A stretch of 64,000 nt of DNA from an uncultured Clostridia bacterium (GCA_947389015.1 CANDVA010000004.1:124001-188000); one strand, 5' to 3'; shown: positions 17,999 to 27,532, numbered from the stretch's first letter. Notes: generated from the letters alone by a model not told the origin. A program made the numbers and translations.

Positions 17999-19492
17999 AT
18001 GGAGCACAAAACCGACTATATTTACGATAAGAACGGAAAGCTCATCTACAAGTTCGACACCAAGGTGCAGTACATCAAATATAAGGTGCTGCGCGAGGTG
18101 GCGCGCGAGGCATGGGCGGGAACGCTCTTTGAGAACGTTCTCGATATCCCGAAGATGATCGTTCCCGGCAAGGAGCCGACCATGCGCTGCTGCGTATACA
18201 AGGAGCGGGCTATCCTCGGCGAGCGCGTTAAGATCGCAATGGGCGGCGACAAGAACAACCCCAACGTTATCGAGGTCATCGAGACCGCCTGCGACGAATG
18301 TCCTATGGGCGGCTACGAGGTAACAAATGCCTGCCGCGGCTGTCTTGCACACCGCTGTATGGACGCGTGCCGCAAGGGCGCTATCTCGTTCGACCATAAT
18401 CAGAAAGCGCATATCGACAAAAGCAAGTGCGTTGAGTGCGGACTTTGCGCGAAGAGCTGCCCATACACCGCGATAATGAACTTCAAGCGCCCGTGCGTAA
18501 GCGCGTGCAAGGTAAACGCTATCTCGATGAACGAGGACAAGGCGGCGAAGATCGACAACGACAAGTGCATTTCCTGCGGAGCGTGCGTTTATCAATGCCC
18601 GTTCGGAGCTATCACCGACAAGTCGTTCATCATAAACGTTATCGATATGATCCAGAAAAGCGAGCAGAACAAGAAATACAAGGTCTACGCGCTGGTCGCT
18701 CCGGCTATCGGCTCGCAGTACGCTTACGCTAAGCTGGGTCAGGTCATCTCGGGTATCAAGGAGCTTGGCTTCTATACCGTTATCGAAGCGGCTCTGGGCG
18801 CTGATATGGTAGCATGGATGGAGTCCAAGGAATTGACGGAATGCGGTGATTTCCTCACGTCAAGCTGCTGTCCCGCATTTGTGGACTACATTCATAAGAG
18901 TTTCCCCGATATGGTGGAGCATATTTCGCACAACCTCTCCCCTGCCGGCACGATCGCAAGGTATATCAAATCTACGGATCCCGACGCTAAGATCGTGTTT
19001 ATCGGTCCATGTACGGCTAAGAAAATGGAGTTCCAGAAAGAAGAGGTTCGTCCGTATATTGACAGCGTTATTACGTTTGAGGAGCTTCAGGCGCTGTTCG
19101 ACAGCAAGGACATCGACATTCGCGATCTGGAGGAGGATCTTCTTGAAAACGCGTCCTACTTCGGACGTATCTTCGCAAGAAGCGGAGGCTTGGCTGACGC
19201 GGTTCAGCAGGCTCTCAAGGAGCAGAAGCTCGACGACTTTGAGCTTAAGGCTGTTTCCTGCGACGGTATCGAAGCGTGCAAAATGGCGCTGCTCAAAAAG
19301 AGCAAGGGCGCTCTCGACGCGAACTTCATCGAAGGTATGGCGTGCGTCGGCGGCTGCATAGGCGGCGCGGGCTGTCTTACCCACGGAGAGAAGAACAAGG
19401 CGGAGGTCGACAAGTACGGCAAGGAGGCTATCGAGAAAACCATTGCCGAGGCTATCAGCCTTGTAAAGCTGCCCGAGGAGCAGCATAGCTAA
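17999..19492 (+). CDS. hydA2: [FeFe]-hydrogenase catalytic subunit, ferredoxin-dependent/group B-like (HydA2-like)
   Basis: Multiple [4Fe-4S] motifs, H-cluster motifs TSSCCPAFVDYI, FIGPCTAKKMEF, GMACVGGCIGGAGCLTHG. Confidence 0.9.
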   Translation: MEHKTDYIYDKNGKLIYKFDTKVQYIKYKVLREVAREAWAGTLFENVLDIPKMIVPGKEPTMRCCVYKERAILGERVKIAMGGDKNNPNVIEVIETACDECPMGGYEVTNACRGCLAHRCMDACRKGAISFDHNQKAHIDKSKCVECGLCAKSCPYTAIMNFKRPCVSACKVNAISMNEDKAAKIDNDKCISCGACVYQCPFGAITDKSFIINVIDMIQKSEQNKKYKVYALVAPAIGSQYAYAKLGQVISGIKELGFYTVIEAALGADMVAWMESKELTECGDFLTSSCCPAFVDYIHKSFPDMVEHISHNLSPAGTIARYIKSTDPDAKIVFIGPCTAKKMEFQKEEVRPYIDSVITFEELQALFDSKDIDIRDLEEDLLENASYFGRIFARSGGLADAVQQALKEQKLDDFELKAVSCDGIEACKMALLKKSKGALDANFIEGMACVGGCIGGAGCLTHGEKNKAEVDKYGKEAIEKTIAEAISLVKLPEEQHS

Positions 19493-19506
19493 AAGCACAA
19501 AAAATT

Positions 19507-19536
19507 ATCGGGGATAGCGATATCCCCGATTTTTTA
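19507..19536 (+). terminator. Intrinsic terminator after hydA2
   Basis: atcggggata-gcga-tatccccgat followed by TTTTT. Confidence 0.85.
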
Positions 19537-19712
19537 TAACTTACCCGCCGTTCAGCATCATGGAATTCCATAGGATATATAGAACTCGAAAAAGATTATT
19601 GATGAAATGCACACACTGCCAACAATCACTATCGGAATATCCGCCATAATTAGGATAGACATCAGAATCATTACAAAAACGTTACTTTGCTTTACCACGG
19701 ATATTCGCCCCC

Positions 19713-20306
19713 TTAATATGACCTCCATTCGACTGTTTCGCTTATCGGCTTTCTCGGGCGCGGCGAGGGTCTCTCGGCGGCATAGCCTACCGCAAGCGCC
19801 GCGAAAAGCTCTCCGTCCGTATTCAGCCACTCGTTAAGCTCGGGTTGCGTGAAAAACGTATTGCACACCCACAAGCTGCCCAGCCCGAGCTCGACCGCCG
19901 CAAGCGACATATTCTGCACAGCCGCGCCAATCGACTGCGCGTTGCATATCTCGTAAACGCGCTCGTCGACCGTTAATGTACGCGACAACTCTACGCCCAG
20001 AGTATTCATAACGAATATTACCGCCGCTGACTGCCCCATAACCTCTAAGGTGTGCTCCGCGTCTGCGATACTCGCCGTGCTTTCGGGAAGAAGAGGTTCG
20101 CGCTTTTCGCGTTCAAGACCGCGCTCCATTTCCAAAAGCACGTCACGCTTTGCGTTATTGGTCACGACAATGAATTTCCACGGCTGACGGTTTTTTGCCG
20201 ACGGCGCGCACAGCCCCGCAGCGATTATCTGCTTCAACATTTCGCGCGGCACTTCCCTGCCGTCATATTTACGGATACTGCGACGATCTTTGATCTCCTT
20301 TATCAC
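19713..20306 (-). CDS. Nitroreductase family protein
   Basis: IKDRRSIRKYDGREVPREMLKQIIAAGLCAPSAKNRQPWKFIVV. Confidence 0.92.
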   Translation of the reverse strand: MIKEIKDRRSIRKYDGREVPREMLKQIIAAGLCAPSAKNRQPWKFIVVTNNAKRDVLLEMERGLEREKREPLLPESTASIADAEHTLEVMGQSAAVIFVMNTLGVELSRTLTVDERVYEICNAQSIGAAVQNMSLAAVELGLGSLWVCNTFFTQPELNEWLNTDGELFAALAVGYAAERPSPRPRKPISETVEWRSY

Positions 20307-20893
20307 TTCAGCTCATCCTCTGGCATATCTACTTCCTTTGCAACAAGCAGCTGCTTTTCAACATTCGACGCTCCCGCCATCGCAATAATATCGAACGCAC
20401 AGCCCAATATCAGCGAAACGCCAAGCAATATCGACGTGACCTTATCCGAATAATTGCCGTAATTTATGCCGATAAATATACCGATAGCCACTATCGCCAG
20501 CATGGGAATAAGCATTATATACCACTTCTTAAAGCCCGCCTTTTTTACCGCGAACATACTCGGTATCTTGACAACGCCGAAAATTCCCGCAAAAATTCCC
20601 GCTATTATCGTGAAAAAAACTTTAATGTGCTCGGTCAGGAAGATCAGCAGCGCGCCCGCGACAACGCCAAGCACCGCTGTGATTATCACCGCTGCTCCCC
20701 CGCTCTTATCCCTTTTGACCGCCCACACCAGAAACGTAATTATTCCGTAAGCTGCCGCTATAATACCGAGTATTTTTATAAGCATTACCACAAGATTTGA
20801 ACTGAAAATTATCATAAACAGTCCGCCCGCCAGCTCAAGCATAGCAAGCAGAACAAGATTTCTTCTGATTCCCTTCAATATGTCAAGATCCAT
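20303..20893 (-). CDS. DUF308/HdeD-like membrane protein
   Basis: Repeated hydrophobic segments (LVLLAMLELAGGLFMIIFSSNLVVMLIKILGIIAAAYGIITFL...). Confidence 0.7.
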   Translation of the reverse strand: MDLDILKGIRRNLVLLAMLELAGGLFMIIFSSNLVVMLIKILGIIAAAYGIITFLVWAVKRDKSGGAAVIITAVLGVVAGALLIFLTEHIKVFFTIIAGIFAGIFGVVKIPSMFAVKKAGFKKWYIMLIPMLAIVAIGIFIGINYGNYSDKVTSILLGVSLILGCAFDIIAMAGASNVEKQLLVAKEVDMPEDELK

Positions 20894-21001
20894 TTTTTCT
20901 CCTCCCAAGCTTTGGTACTGTTTTAATTATAACCCTTTTTTTGGCTGTTGTCAAGCGTTATGGGCAATTTTGAGAAATTTACAAGTTTTTTCATAAACCT
21001 C

Positions 21002-21030
21002 TTGACAAACCTATGAAAAAAGTGTATAAT
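21002..21030 (+). promoter_or_regulatory. sigmaA promoter of tRNA-Ser
   Basis: TTGACA (21002-21007), 17 bp, TATAAT (21025-21030). Confidence 0.8.
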
Positions 21031-21041
21031 ATTATAGTCAT

Positions 21042-21130
21042 GGAAGCGTATCGAAGTGGTCATAACGGGACTGACTCGAAATCAGTTGTACCTCACGGTA
21101 CCGTGGGTTCGAATCCCACCGCTTCCGCCA
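21042..21130 (+). tRNA. tRNA-Ser, anticodon CGA, CCA encoded
   Basis: Acceptor GGAAGCG/CGCTTCC-G-CCA, anticodon loop CTCGAAA, long class II variable arm (TACCTCACGGTA), GGTTCGAATCC T-loop. Confidence 0.95.
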
Positions 21131-21141
21131 CATAGCCAACA

Positions 21142-21169
21142 AACCGCATTGTTATGCGGTTTTTTTTTG
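21142..21169 (+). terminator. Intrinsic terminator after tRNA-Ser
   Basis: aaccgcat-tgtt-atgcggtt followed by a T-run. Confidence 0.85.
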
Positions 21170-21505
21170 CATCCCCGAATTATAAGCAAGAATATCTTAC
21201 TCAATATCAATACGCTCAAGTATTTCTAACGCCCTATTTTTTAATTAGTGAAAAAATGATTGTAAACCTTCCAAGTCAGCCCAACGTTGCTGTTCAGAAT
21301 CGTAACAATACGCTGCTGAAAATAAATCTCGGCAAAGTGGACGAGATCGTATCTGTTATGGTTGATGTGGTGTGCAGCAAGCAGAAAACAATTCGCGTAA
21401 ACGGCGGGGAGTTACCGCAAGAAATGGTTTCTCGGTTCAACTAGCATATTACCGTAAAGACTGTCATATAATTTACAAAAACAATACCGTTGCTGGAGGT
21501 AAAAA

Positions 21506-22432
21506 ATGACAGAGTATCTGCCTGAGGGCTTTTTATTCGGAACAGCTGAAAACGACAGCTGTCTGAGCTCGTTCGCGGCGCTTTCGGAATGCAGGGAAAG
21601 CCGCAAGATAATTGAAGCGCCCTGCATCGTATGCGACAGCCGTCACAACCTTGTGATCGATCTGGGCTGTATGCACGGGATAATTCCGAGGGAGGAGGGC
21701 GCGATCGGTATTGCCGAAGGCACAACAAAGGATATCGCGCTTATTTCGCGCGTGAACAAGCCCGTATGCTTTGTGGTGAAGGACTTCACCCAAGACGAAA
21801 ACGGCGTCGTAAGCGCCGTTTTGTCGCGCCGTGAGGCTCAGATAATGTGCAATGAACATTACATTAACGCCCTTTCGGCAGGCGATATCATACCCGCGAG
21901 GGTAACACATCTGGAACAATTCGGCTGCTTTGTGGATATCGGGTGTGGGATACCCTCACTGATACCGATAGACCTGATCTCCGTTTCAAGAATATCGCAT
22001 CCGTCTGATAGATTTTGCGTAGGTCAGGATATACGCGCTGTCGTCAAGTCGTTTGACTGCGGACGAGTATGCCTGTCGCATAAGGAGCTTCTCGGTACAT
22101 GGGAGCAGAACGCGGCGATGTTCGAGCAGGGTGAGACAGTTACGGGAATAGTCCGCTCGGTCGAGGATTACGGCGTGTTCATCGAGCTTGCGCCAAATCT
22201 CGCGGGACTTGCCGAGCCGCGCGGAGATATCGCCGTAAATCAGCACGCGAGCGTTTACATAAAGGCTATAATACCCGAAAAAATGAAGATAAAGCTGATA
22301 ATCGTCAATGCGTTTGATAACACTTATCACGGAAATGAGTTGAACTATTTCATGACCTCGGGGCATATCGACAAATGGGTATACTCCTGCCCGTCATCGG
22401 CAAAACTGATACAGACCGTTTTCTCCGATTGA
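21506..22432 (+). CDS. S1 RNA-binding domain protein (ribosomal protein S1-like)
   Basis: GDIIPARVTHLEQFGCFVDIGCGIPSLIPIDLIS and GETVTGIVRSVEDYGVFIELAPNLAGLAEP S1 motifs. Confidence 0.82.
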   Translation: MTEYLPEGFLFGTAENDSCLSSFAALSECRESRKIIEAPCIVCDSRHNLVIDLGCMHGIIPREEGAIGIAEGTTKDIALISRVNKPVCFVVKDFTQDENGVVSAVLSRREAQIMCNEHYINALSAGDIIPARVTHLEQFGCFVDIGCGIPSLIPIDLISVSRISHPSDRFCVGQDIRAVVKSFDCGRVCLSHKELLGTWEQNAAMFEQGETVTGIVRSVEDYGVFIELAPNLAGLAEPRGDIAVNQHASVYIKAIIPEKMKIKLIIVNAFDNTYHGNELNYFMTSGHIDKWVYSCPSSAKLIQTVFSD

Positions 22433-22447
22433 TACTTTCAGATCACG

Positions 22448-22482
22448 ACCACAGAAGGCTATCCGCCTTCTGTGGTTTTTTA
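22448..22482 (+). terminator. Intrinsic terminator after S1-domain gene
   Basis: ccacagaaggc-tatcc-gccttctgtgg followed by TTTTTT. Confidence 0.85.
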
Positions 22483-22541
22483 TGTCCGGAATTGCTCCGT
22501 AAGATTTAAATGTGAAAATTATGTGAAAACGCAAAAAAGTA

Positions 22542-22570
22542 TTGACAAATCAAAAAAATTCTATTATAAT
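22542..22570 (+). promoter_or_regulatory. sigmaA promoter of the TetR/CAAX operon
   Basis: TTGACA (22542-22547), 17 bp spacer, TATAAT (22565-22570). Confidence 0.8.
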
Positions 22571-22571
22571 T

Positions 22572-22595
22572 CAAGTTATATAACGCAAGTTATAA
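22572..22595. promoter_or_regulatory. Candidate TetR autoregulatory operator
   Basis: Two CAAGTTATA direct repeats (22572, 22586), palindrome GTTATATAAC (22575-22584) and inverted repeat TATAAC-GCAA-GTTATA (22579-22594), directly after the -10 box. Confidence 0.6.
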
Positions 22596-22610
22596 TAGAG
22601 GAGGTACTAA

Positions 22611-23180
22611 ATGCCAAAAGCAAAAATATCACGTGAAATGGTGATAAACGCCGCGTTTGAAACCGCAAAGAGCATGGGTATCGAAAACGTTAACGCGCGC
22701 ACCGTTTCGGAAAAGCTGAACTGTTCGACGCAGCCCGTGATGTATCACTTCGCGCGTATCGAAGAAATGAAACGCGCCGTATACGAAAAAGCCGACCGTT
22801 TTCATTCGGAATACCTGATGAATATCACAAACCCCGAGGAAGGCATAATGCTCGGAATCGGACTGAACTATATCCGTTTTGCGATACGCGAGCCGAATTT
22901 GTTTCGTTTCCTTTTTCAGTCGGGCTATGCAGTGGAAAACAGCCTGCTTGATATGGTTGACAGCGAGGATCTAAAGCCCCTGCTCGCCATGATGAGCGCA
23001 ACAATGGAAATGACCGTTGAACAGACCAAGGAGGTGTTCGTGACAATAGCGATGTTCGCTCACGGTTACGCGAGCATTATCGCGAACAACTCGCTCGAAT
23101 ACGACGAAAAGACAGTCGCGGCACACTTAGAGCGCGCTTACAGAGGTGCTGTATTAGCGGTACGGGAGGAAATAAAATGA
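22611..23180 (+). CDS. TetR/AcrR family transcriptional regulator
   Basis: MPKAKISREMVINAAFETAKSMGIENVNARTVSEKLNCSTQPVMYHFARIEEMKRAVYEKA. Confidence 0.9.
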   Translation: MPKAKISREMVINAAFETAKSMGIENVNARTVSEKLNCSTQPVMYHFARIEEMKRAVYEKADRFHSEYLMNITNPEEGIMLGIGLNYIRFAIREPNLFRFLFQSGYAVENSLLDMVDSEDLKPLLAMMSATMEMTVEQTKEVFVTIAMFAHGYASIIANNSLEYDEKTVAAHLERAYRGAVLAVREEIK

Positions 23181-23896
23181 AAAAGCTGTACGAAAAAAAT
23201 GAACTGCTGTTCGCAATTTTGTGGATAGTCGCATATGTCGTTATCGCGGGCACGGTAAGAGGAAATTTCGGCGACGAAAGCGTTATAATGACCGCGGTGC
23301 TCGCCGTGTTTGCGGTCGTGATATTTGTTTTCGTTAAAACAAGTCACCTTGAGGAAAGGTACGGGCTTTGCAAGTGGAAAGGCAAGGCGGGAGATTATTG
23401 GTTTTTTATCCCGCCGCTCATTCTGATGACGGGAAATCTTTGGCGCGGTATCGGTATGGAATACAGCGGCGCCGCGCAGATATTCGCCGTCGTTTCAATG
23501 CTTTTGACGGGCTTTATCGAGGAGATGATATTCCGCGGATTTCTGTTCCGTATTCTCCTGAAAAAAGACCCCGCGCCCGTCGCTATAACCATTTCGGCGG
23601 TAACGTTCGGTATAGGGCATATTGTCAACCTTTTCACGGGACAGTCGAGCTTTGAAACAGTAATACAGGTGTTCTTTGCCATTGCATGGGGATTTATTTT
23701 CACGGTCGTATTCTACAAATCGGGAAGCCTGCTGATGTGTATAATTGCTCACAGCCTGAACAACGCGTTCGCGAAATTCAACGCCGAAAGCGAGGATATG
23801 ACGTTAGCCTACATATACATAGGTGCGTCCATAGTCACAGCGATCATATACTGCGCTTATCTGAGCAGAAAGCCCGCCGCATTGAAGAATGAATAA
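23177..23896 (+). CDS. CPBP family intramembrane (CAAX-type) metalloprotease
   Basis: GFIEEMIFRGFLFRILL (EExxxR) and HIVNLFTG / IIAHSLNNAF motifs. Confidence 0.9.
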   Translation: MKKLYEKNELLFAILWIVAYVVIAGTVRGNFGDESVIMTAVLAVFAVVIFVFVKTSHLEERYGLCKWKGKAGDYWFFIPPLILMTGNLWRGIGMEYSGAAQIFAVVSMLLTGFIEEMIFRGFLFRILLKKDPAPVAITISAVTFGIGHIVNLFTGQSSFETVIQVFFAIAWGFIFTVVFYKSGSLLMCIIAHSLNNAFAKFNAESEDMTLAYIYIGASIVTAIIYCAYLSRKPAALKNE

Positions 23897-23914
23897 ATAA
23901 AGGTAATATCACAA

Positions 23915-23945
23915 AAACCGTGCGGATATCCGCACGGTTCTTAAT
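23915..23945. terminator. Terminator hairpin between convergent CAAX protease and cls
   Basis: aaccgtgcgg-atat-ccgcacggtt palindrome. Confidence 0.75.
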
Positions 23946-23947
23946 TA

Positions 23948-25495
23948 TTACATCATAGGCGAGAATAAGCGCAGCAGCGCCCTGCCGACGCGTACGAAAA
24001 AATTCACGTTAAGGCAATCCTCGTAAGTGACCTCCCGACACTCCTCAAGAGTTTTCAGATAGTCCGCCTTCACGTCGAGTACGCAGTCGGTCTTGTACAT
24101 CCATGTCGCGCACTCAAAGTGCAGATACAAACTGCGGAAGTCAAGATTTATTGTTCCGACTACGGCAACGCTGTCGTCCGATACGAAATTTTTCGCGTGA
24201 ATAAACCCGGGGGTGTACTCATATATCTTCACACCGAGCTTAGTCAGCTTTTTATAATACGCCCTCGTGACCGCGTGGACGAACCACTTATCGGCGATAT
24301 GCGGCGTGATTATACGCACGTCGACGCCGCTCTTAGCCGCCAGAGTGAGCGCGGTCACCATTTCGTTGTCAATAATAAGATACGGCGTGGTAATGTATAC
24401 ATAATCCTTAGCGTCGTTGATAATGTTCATATAGACGTTTTCGCCGACCGGCTCATCGTCAAGCGGACTGTCGGTGTACGGGATAACGTAGCCGCCGCTC
24501 TTATAAGGCGCAATATCGTTCGCACGCGGCATATAATAGTCGTAGGACGCGGGCTTGGAATTGTTGAGGTAGTTCCACATAGTGAGGAACATCATTGTAA
24601 AGCTCCACACCGCCTCCCCCTTCAGCATAACCGCCGTATCCTTCCAGTGACCGTGCTTTTCGTAAGCATTGATGTATTCGTCCGCGAGGTTAATGCCTCC
24701 GTTGAACGCCGTATGCCCGTCGATAACGAGTATCTTGCGGTGATCGCGGTTGTTCATCTTTGCCGACCATATGGGCTTGAACTCGTTAAACACCTTGCAG
24801 CGTATACCCTTTTTCTCCAGCTGATCGTAGTATCTGTACGGCAAAGTCAGCAGACAGCCTATATCGTCATACACAACTCTGACGTCGACACCCTCCTTGA
24901 CCTTGCGCTCAAGAATTTCAAGGACGGTATTCCACATCTTGCCCTCTTGGATTATGAAATACTCAAGAAAAATAAAGCGCTCCGCCTTTTCAAGCTCACC
25001 TATAAGAGCCTCGAATTTTGCTTCTCCGCTCGGGAAATAGGTGGTCGAGGTGTTTGTATACACGGGATAGCCGCCGAAACGGTACAGATACCGCGCCTGT
25101 TTTTCAACGGTACGCACGTCGTCGCATAGATTTTGAACGAGCTCTTCATTCTGCGGCAGGAGAAGATGCTCCTCCTCGTTGAAACGGTTCATTCGCTTTC
25201 TCAATCGGTCGCCCGAGTGACTGTTCCCGAAAAAGATAAAAAACATCACGCCGAATATCGGGAACGACAATATCGGTATTATCCACGCGATCTTGTAGCT
25301 CGGGTTCATATCTGAATTAACGATCAGCAGCGCGATAATGACCGCAATGATCTCAAAAACAAGGTACGAGTACGTATACATCGTTCCAAGCGTCCAGAAA
25401 AGCGAAATCAGATAACCCACCTGAAACACTATGCCGATAATACAGACTGTGGTTCTGTTGAATATTCTCTTTAAAATCTTTGTCCAAAAGTTCAT
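23948..25495 (-). CDS. cls: Cardiolipin synthase
   Basis: Two HxK PLD motifs: NRDHRKILVIDGHTAFNGGINLADEY and FIHAKNFVSDDSVAVVGTINLDFRS. Confidence 0.94.
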   Translation of the reverse strand: MNFWTKILKRIFNRTTVCIIGIVFQVGYLISLFWTLGTMYTYSYLVFEIIAVIIALLIVNSDMNPSYKIAWIIPILSFPIFGVMFFIFFGNSHSGDRLRKRMNRFNEEEHLLLPQNEELVQNLCDDVRTVEKQARYLYRFGGYPVYTNTSTTYFPSGEAKFEALIGELEKAERFIFLEYFIIQEGKMWNTVLEILERKVKEGVDVRVVYDDIGCLLTLPYRYYDQLEKKGIRCKVFNEFKPIWSAKMNNRDHRKILVIDGHTAFNGGINLADEYINAYEKHGHWKDTAVMLKGEAVWSFTMMFLTMWNYLNNSKPASYDYYMPRANDIAPYKSGGYVIPYTDSPLDDEPVGENVYMNIINDAKDYVYITTPYLIIDNEMVTALTLAAKSGVDVRIITPHIADKWFVHAVTRAYYKKLTKLGVKIYEYTPGFIHAKNFVSDDSVAVVGTINLDFRSLYLHFECATWMYKTDCVLDVKADYLKTLEECREVTYEDCLNVNFFVRVGRALLRLFSPMM

Positions 25496-25627
25496 TTTAC
25501 GTCACCTTACTTTATAAAAACACCGTTTTATATATATTTCTACAAAGTATTATATCACAAGCGTGAAAAAAATTCAAGAAAAAATTATGTGAAAATTAAA
25601 AGGGCGATCCGCAGACCGCCCACCGTA

Positions 25628-25981
25628 TTATTGTTCGGTACCGCCTGCCGAAGGAACCACATAGATTATCCTCTCGTCGGCGTTCGCGAAATCAAGCTTG
25701 TCGCGCGCGATATCCTCAATGTACTCGTCTAAGCTCTCATTGCTTTTAAGATACCCGTCGATCTGCTCGTTCCTCGCCTTGACGGCGTTCGTCTCGGCAA
25801 CAAGCTGCTCGTAACGCTCCATATTATTATTTATCGCGATATTGTCCGAAATTATGGAATACGCAACGTATACGGCGGCTACAAGCACCGCCGCGCCCGC
25901 AAGAAAGCGAACAAGTCCGTGCCGCTTCTTATTTTCACGAGCTTCTTTTGACCGTAGCCTTAATGACATGAACTTCTTCAC
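25628..25981 (-). CDS. FtsB/DivIC-like septum formation initiator
   Basis: Single TM followed by a coiled coil (IAINNNMERYEQLVAETNAVKARNEQIDGYL); downstream of yabQ as in Bacillus/Clostridia. Confidence 0.8.
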   Translation of the reverse strand: MKKFMSLRLRSKEARENKKRHGLVRFLAGAAVLVAAVYVAYSIISDNIAINNNMERYEQLVAETNAVKARNEQIDGYLKSNESLDEYIEDIARDKLDFANADERIIYVVPSAGGTEQ

Positions 25982-26477
25982 TCTCCCCCATTTTATCTAG
26001 TCTGTTTTTATTATACAACCTTTTGTGCCTTGATTGCAAGCGTTTGGAATGATTTTCCTGAACATTGTCCAAATGTTTGGATATTTCACCAAATAGCACC
26101 CTTGATTTCTGTGCAATAATTCCAAACATTTTATGCGCACAATCACCGATTTTGTGTATCAGTCTCCCGATCGTCTTACGCCACGCTATCGACGCCGCGC
26201 TCTCGGCAAGGTTCAATATTCTGCCGATAGTCACGATATAGGTAAAAACACCCGCGCCAAAGCCCAGTACCGTATAAACTCGCACGTAATTTCCCAGCGA
26301 CTCCGAGAGCTTGAAAACAGCCGCCGCCGCCAGCATAAAGAACGCGATATCGCATACGAATACCGCCGCACCGAACCGCAGAATAAGCCGCACGATACGC
26401 AGCGCCTCATATACCAGACCGAAAACCAGTCCGACCGCGAACGCGATCATAAAGCAATCGGGAATTGAATAGCTCAT
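25935..26477 (-). CDS. yabQ: Spore cortex biosynthesis protein YabQ
   Basis: Hydrophobic YabQ-like N-terminus FMIAFAVGLVFGLVYEALRIVRLIL; synteny yabP-yabQ-divIC. Confidence 0.85.
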   Translation of the reverse strand: MSYSIPDCFMIAFAVGLVFGLVYEALRIVRLILRFGAAVFVCDIAFFMLAAAAVFKLSESLGNYVRVYTVLGFGAGVFTYIVTIGRILNLAESAASIAWRKTIGRLIHKIGDCAHKMFGIIAQKSRVLFGEISKHLDNVQENHSKRLQSRHKRLYNKNRLDKMGESEEVHVIKATVKRSS

Positions 26478-26492
26478 TTTTCCTCCAAATCA

Positions 26493-26765
26493 TTATCTGA
26501 ACAGCTTTTTTACGGGTCCGTCGAGCACGCTGTGGCGGTTGTACGAGATCGAATTCACGCAGCCCGTCATCGAAAAGTCTCCGCTCTCCGCTTCAAGCAT
26601 TATAACGTGGAGATCGTCGCCCTTGATTATAAGCTCGCCCATTACCGTGCTGAGGACTATGCGGCTTTCCGTAAAGCTGTCAATGTCCTTTACGCCCGAT
26701 ATCCGCAGGTTTTTTCGATTCTCCATAATGATATTGTGAGGAACAGCCGTTGTTACCTTCTGCAT
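26493..26765 (-). CDS. yabP: Sporulation protein YabP
   Basis: PHNIIMENRKNLRISGVKDIDSFTESRIVLSTVMGELIIKGDDLHV. Confidence 0.9.
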   Translation of the reverse strand: MQKVTTAVPHNIIMENRKNLRISGVKDIDSFTESRIVLSTVMGELIIKGDDLHVIMLEAESGDFSMTGCVNSISYNRHSVLDGPVKKLFR

Positions 26766-26841
26766 AAAAATACCTCCTGCCTGTCTTTTTAACTAATATA
26801 TTCGACAAGCGGGAAAAATATGTCAATAGTAAGCGCAGCGC

Positions 26842-27078
26842 CTATACAACCTCATAAAGTGCCGCAGCTTCCTCCTTTTTGGTGTAATCCTTAACGTCAA
26901 GCACACGCACCTTAAGCGGCTTTCCGATAATTATCTCGATTATGTCGCCTGTTTTGACCTCGTAAGACGCGCGGGCAGCCTTACCGTTAACAAGCACCTT
27001 TTCCGCGTCGCAAGCCTCGTTCGCGACTGTCCTGCGCTTTATCAGACGCGAGACCTTCAGATATTTATCCAATCTCAT
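26842..27078 (-). CDS. S4-domain RNA-binding protein (RqcP/YabO-like)
   Basis: MRLDKYLKVSRLIKRRTVANEACDAEKVLVNGKAARASYEVKTGDII. Confidence 0.9.
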   Translation of the reverse strand: MRLDKYLKVSRLIKRRTVANEACDAEKVLVNGKAARASYEVKTGDIIEIIIGKPLKVRVLDVKDYTKKEEAAALYEVV

Positions 27079-27096
27079 ATATACCTCCAATAACAA

Positions 27097-27122
27097 AAAG
27101 CGGCGGGGCAAACCCGCCGCTG
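27097..27122 (-). terminator. Terminator after hup
   Basis: agcggcggg-gcaaa-cccgccgct, T-run on the minus strand. Confidence 0.75.
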
Positions 27123-27201
27123 ATCGTGTACCGAAGCGTATTCACACCGATCCGAATGTTTCGGGCAACGTGAACACGCTCCGACAGTAATTCAAACAAA
27201 A

Positions 27202-27480
27202 TTACTTGCCGGTAACAGCGTCCTTGAGACCTCTGCCTGCCTTGAAAGCGGGAACCTTTGTAGCCGCGATCTTGATCTTCTTCTTGGTGCGGGGGTTAAT
27301 GCCGTCTCTTGCCGCACGCTCACGAACCTCAAAGGTACCAAAGCCAACGAGCTGAATGGACTCACCCTTTGCGAGAGTTTCGGATATTGTAGAGATAACA
27401 GCTGCGATAGCCTTCTCTGTATCCTTCTTGCTGAGTTCAGCCTTTGCTGCTACTGCCGCTACTAATTCTGCCTTTGTCAT
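27202..27480 (-). CDS. hup: HU family DNA-binding protein
   Basis: [29 protein letters not shown]...[26 protein letters not shown]. Confidence 0.96.
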   Translation of the reverse strand: MTKAELVAAVAAKAELSKKDTEKAIAAVISTISETLAKGESIQLVGFGTFEVRERAARDGINPRTKKKIKIAATKVPAFKAGRGLKDAVTGK

Positions 27481-27532
27481 GTTGTTAAAACCTCCAAAAA
27501 ATTCTATATATCTAACGGTCAGGGATAGACCG

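Noticed and set aside
24119-25129. 336-aa + strand ORF
   Set aside because: Antisense to cardiolipin synthase, whose HxK motifs are clear on the minus strand.
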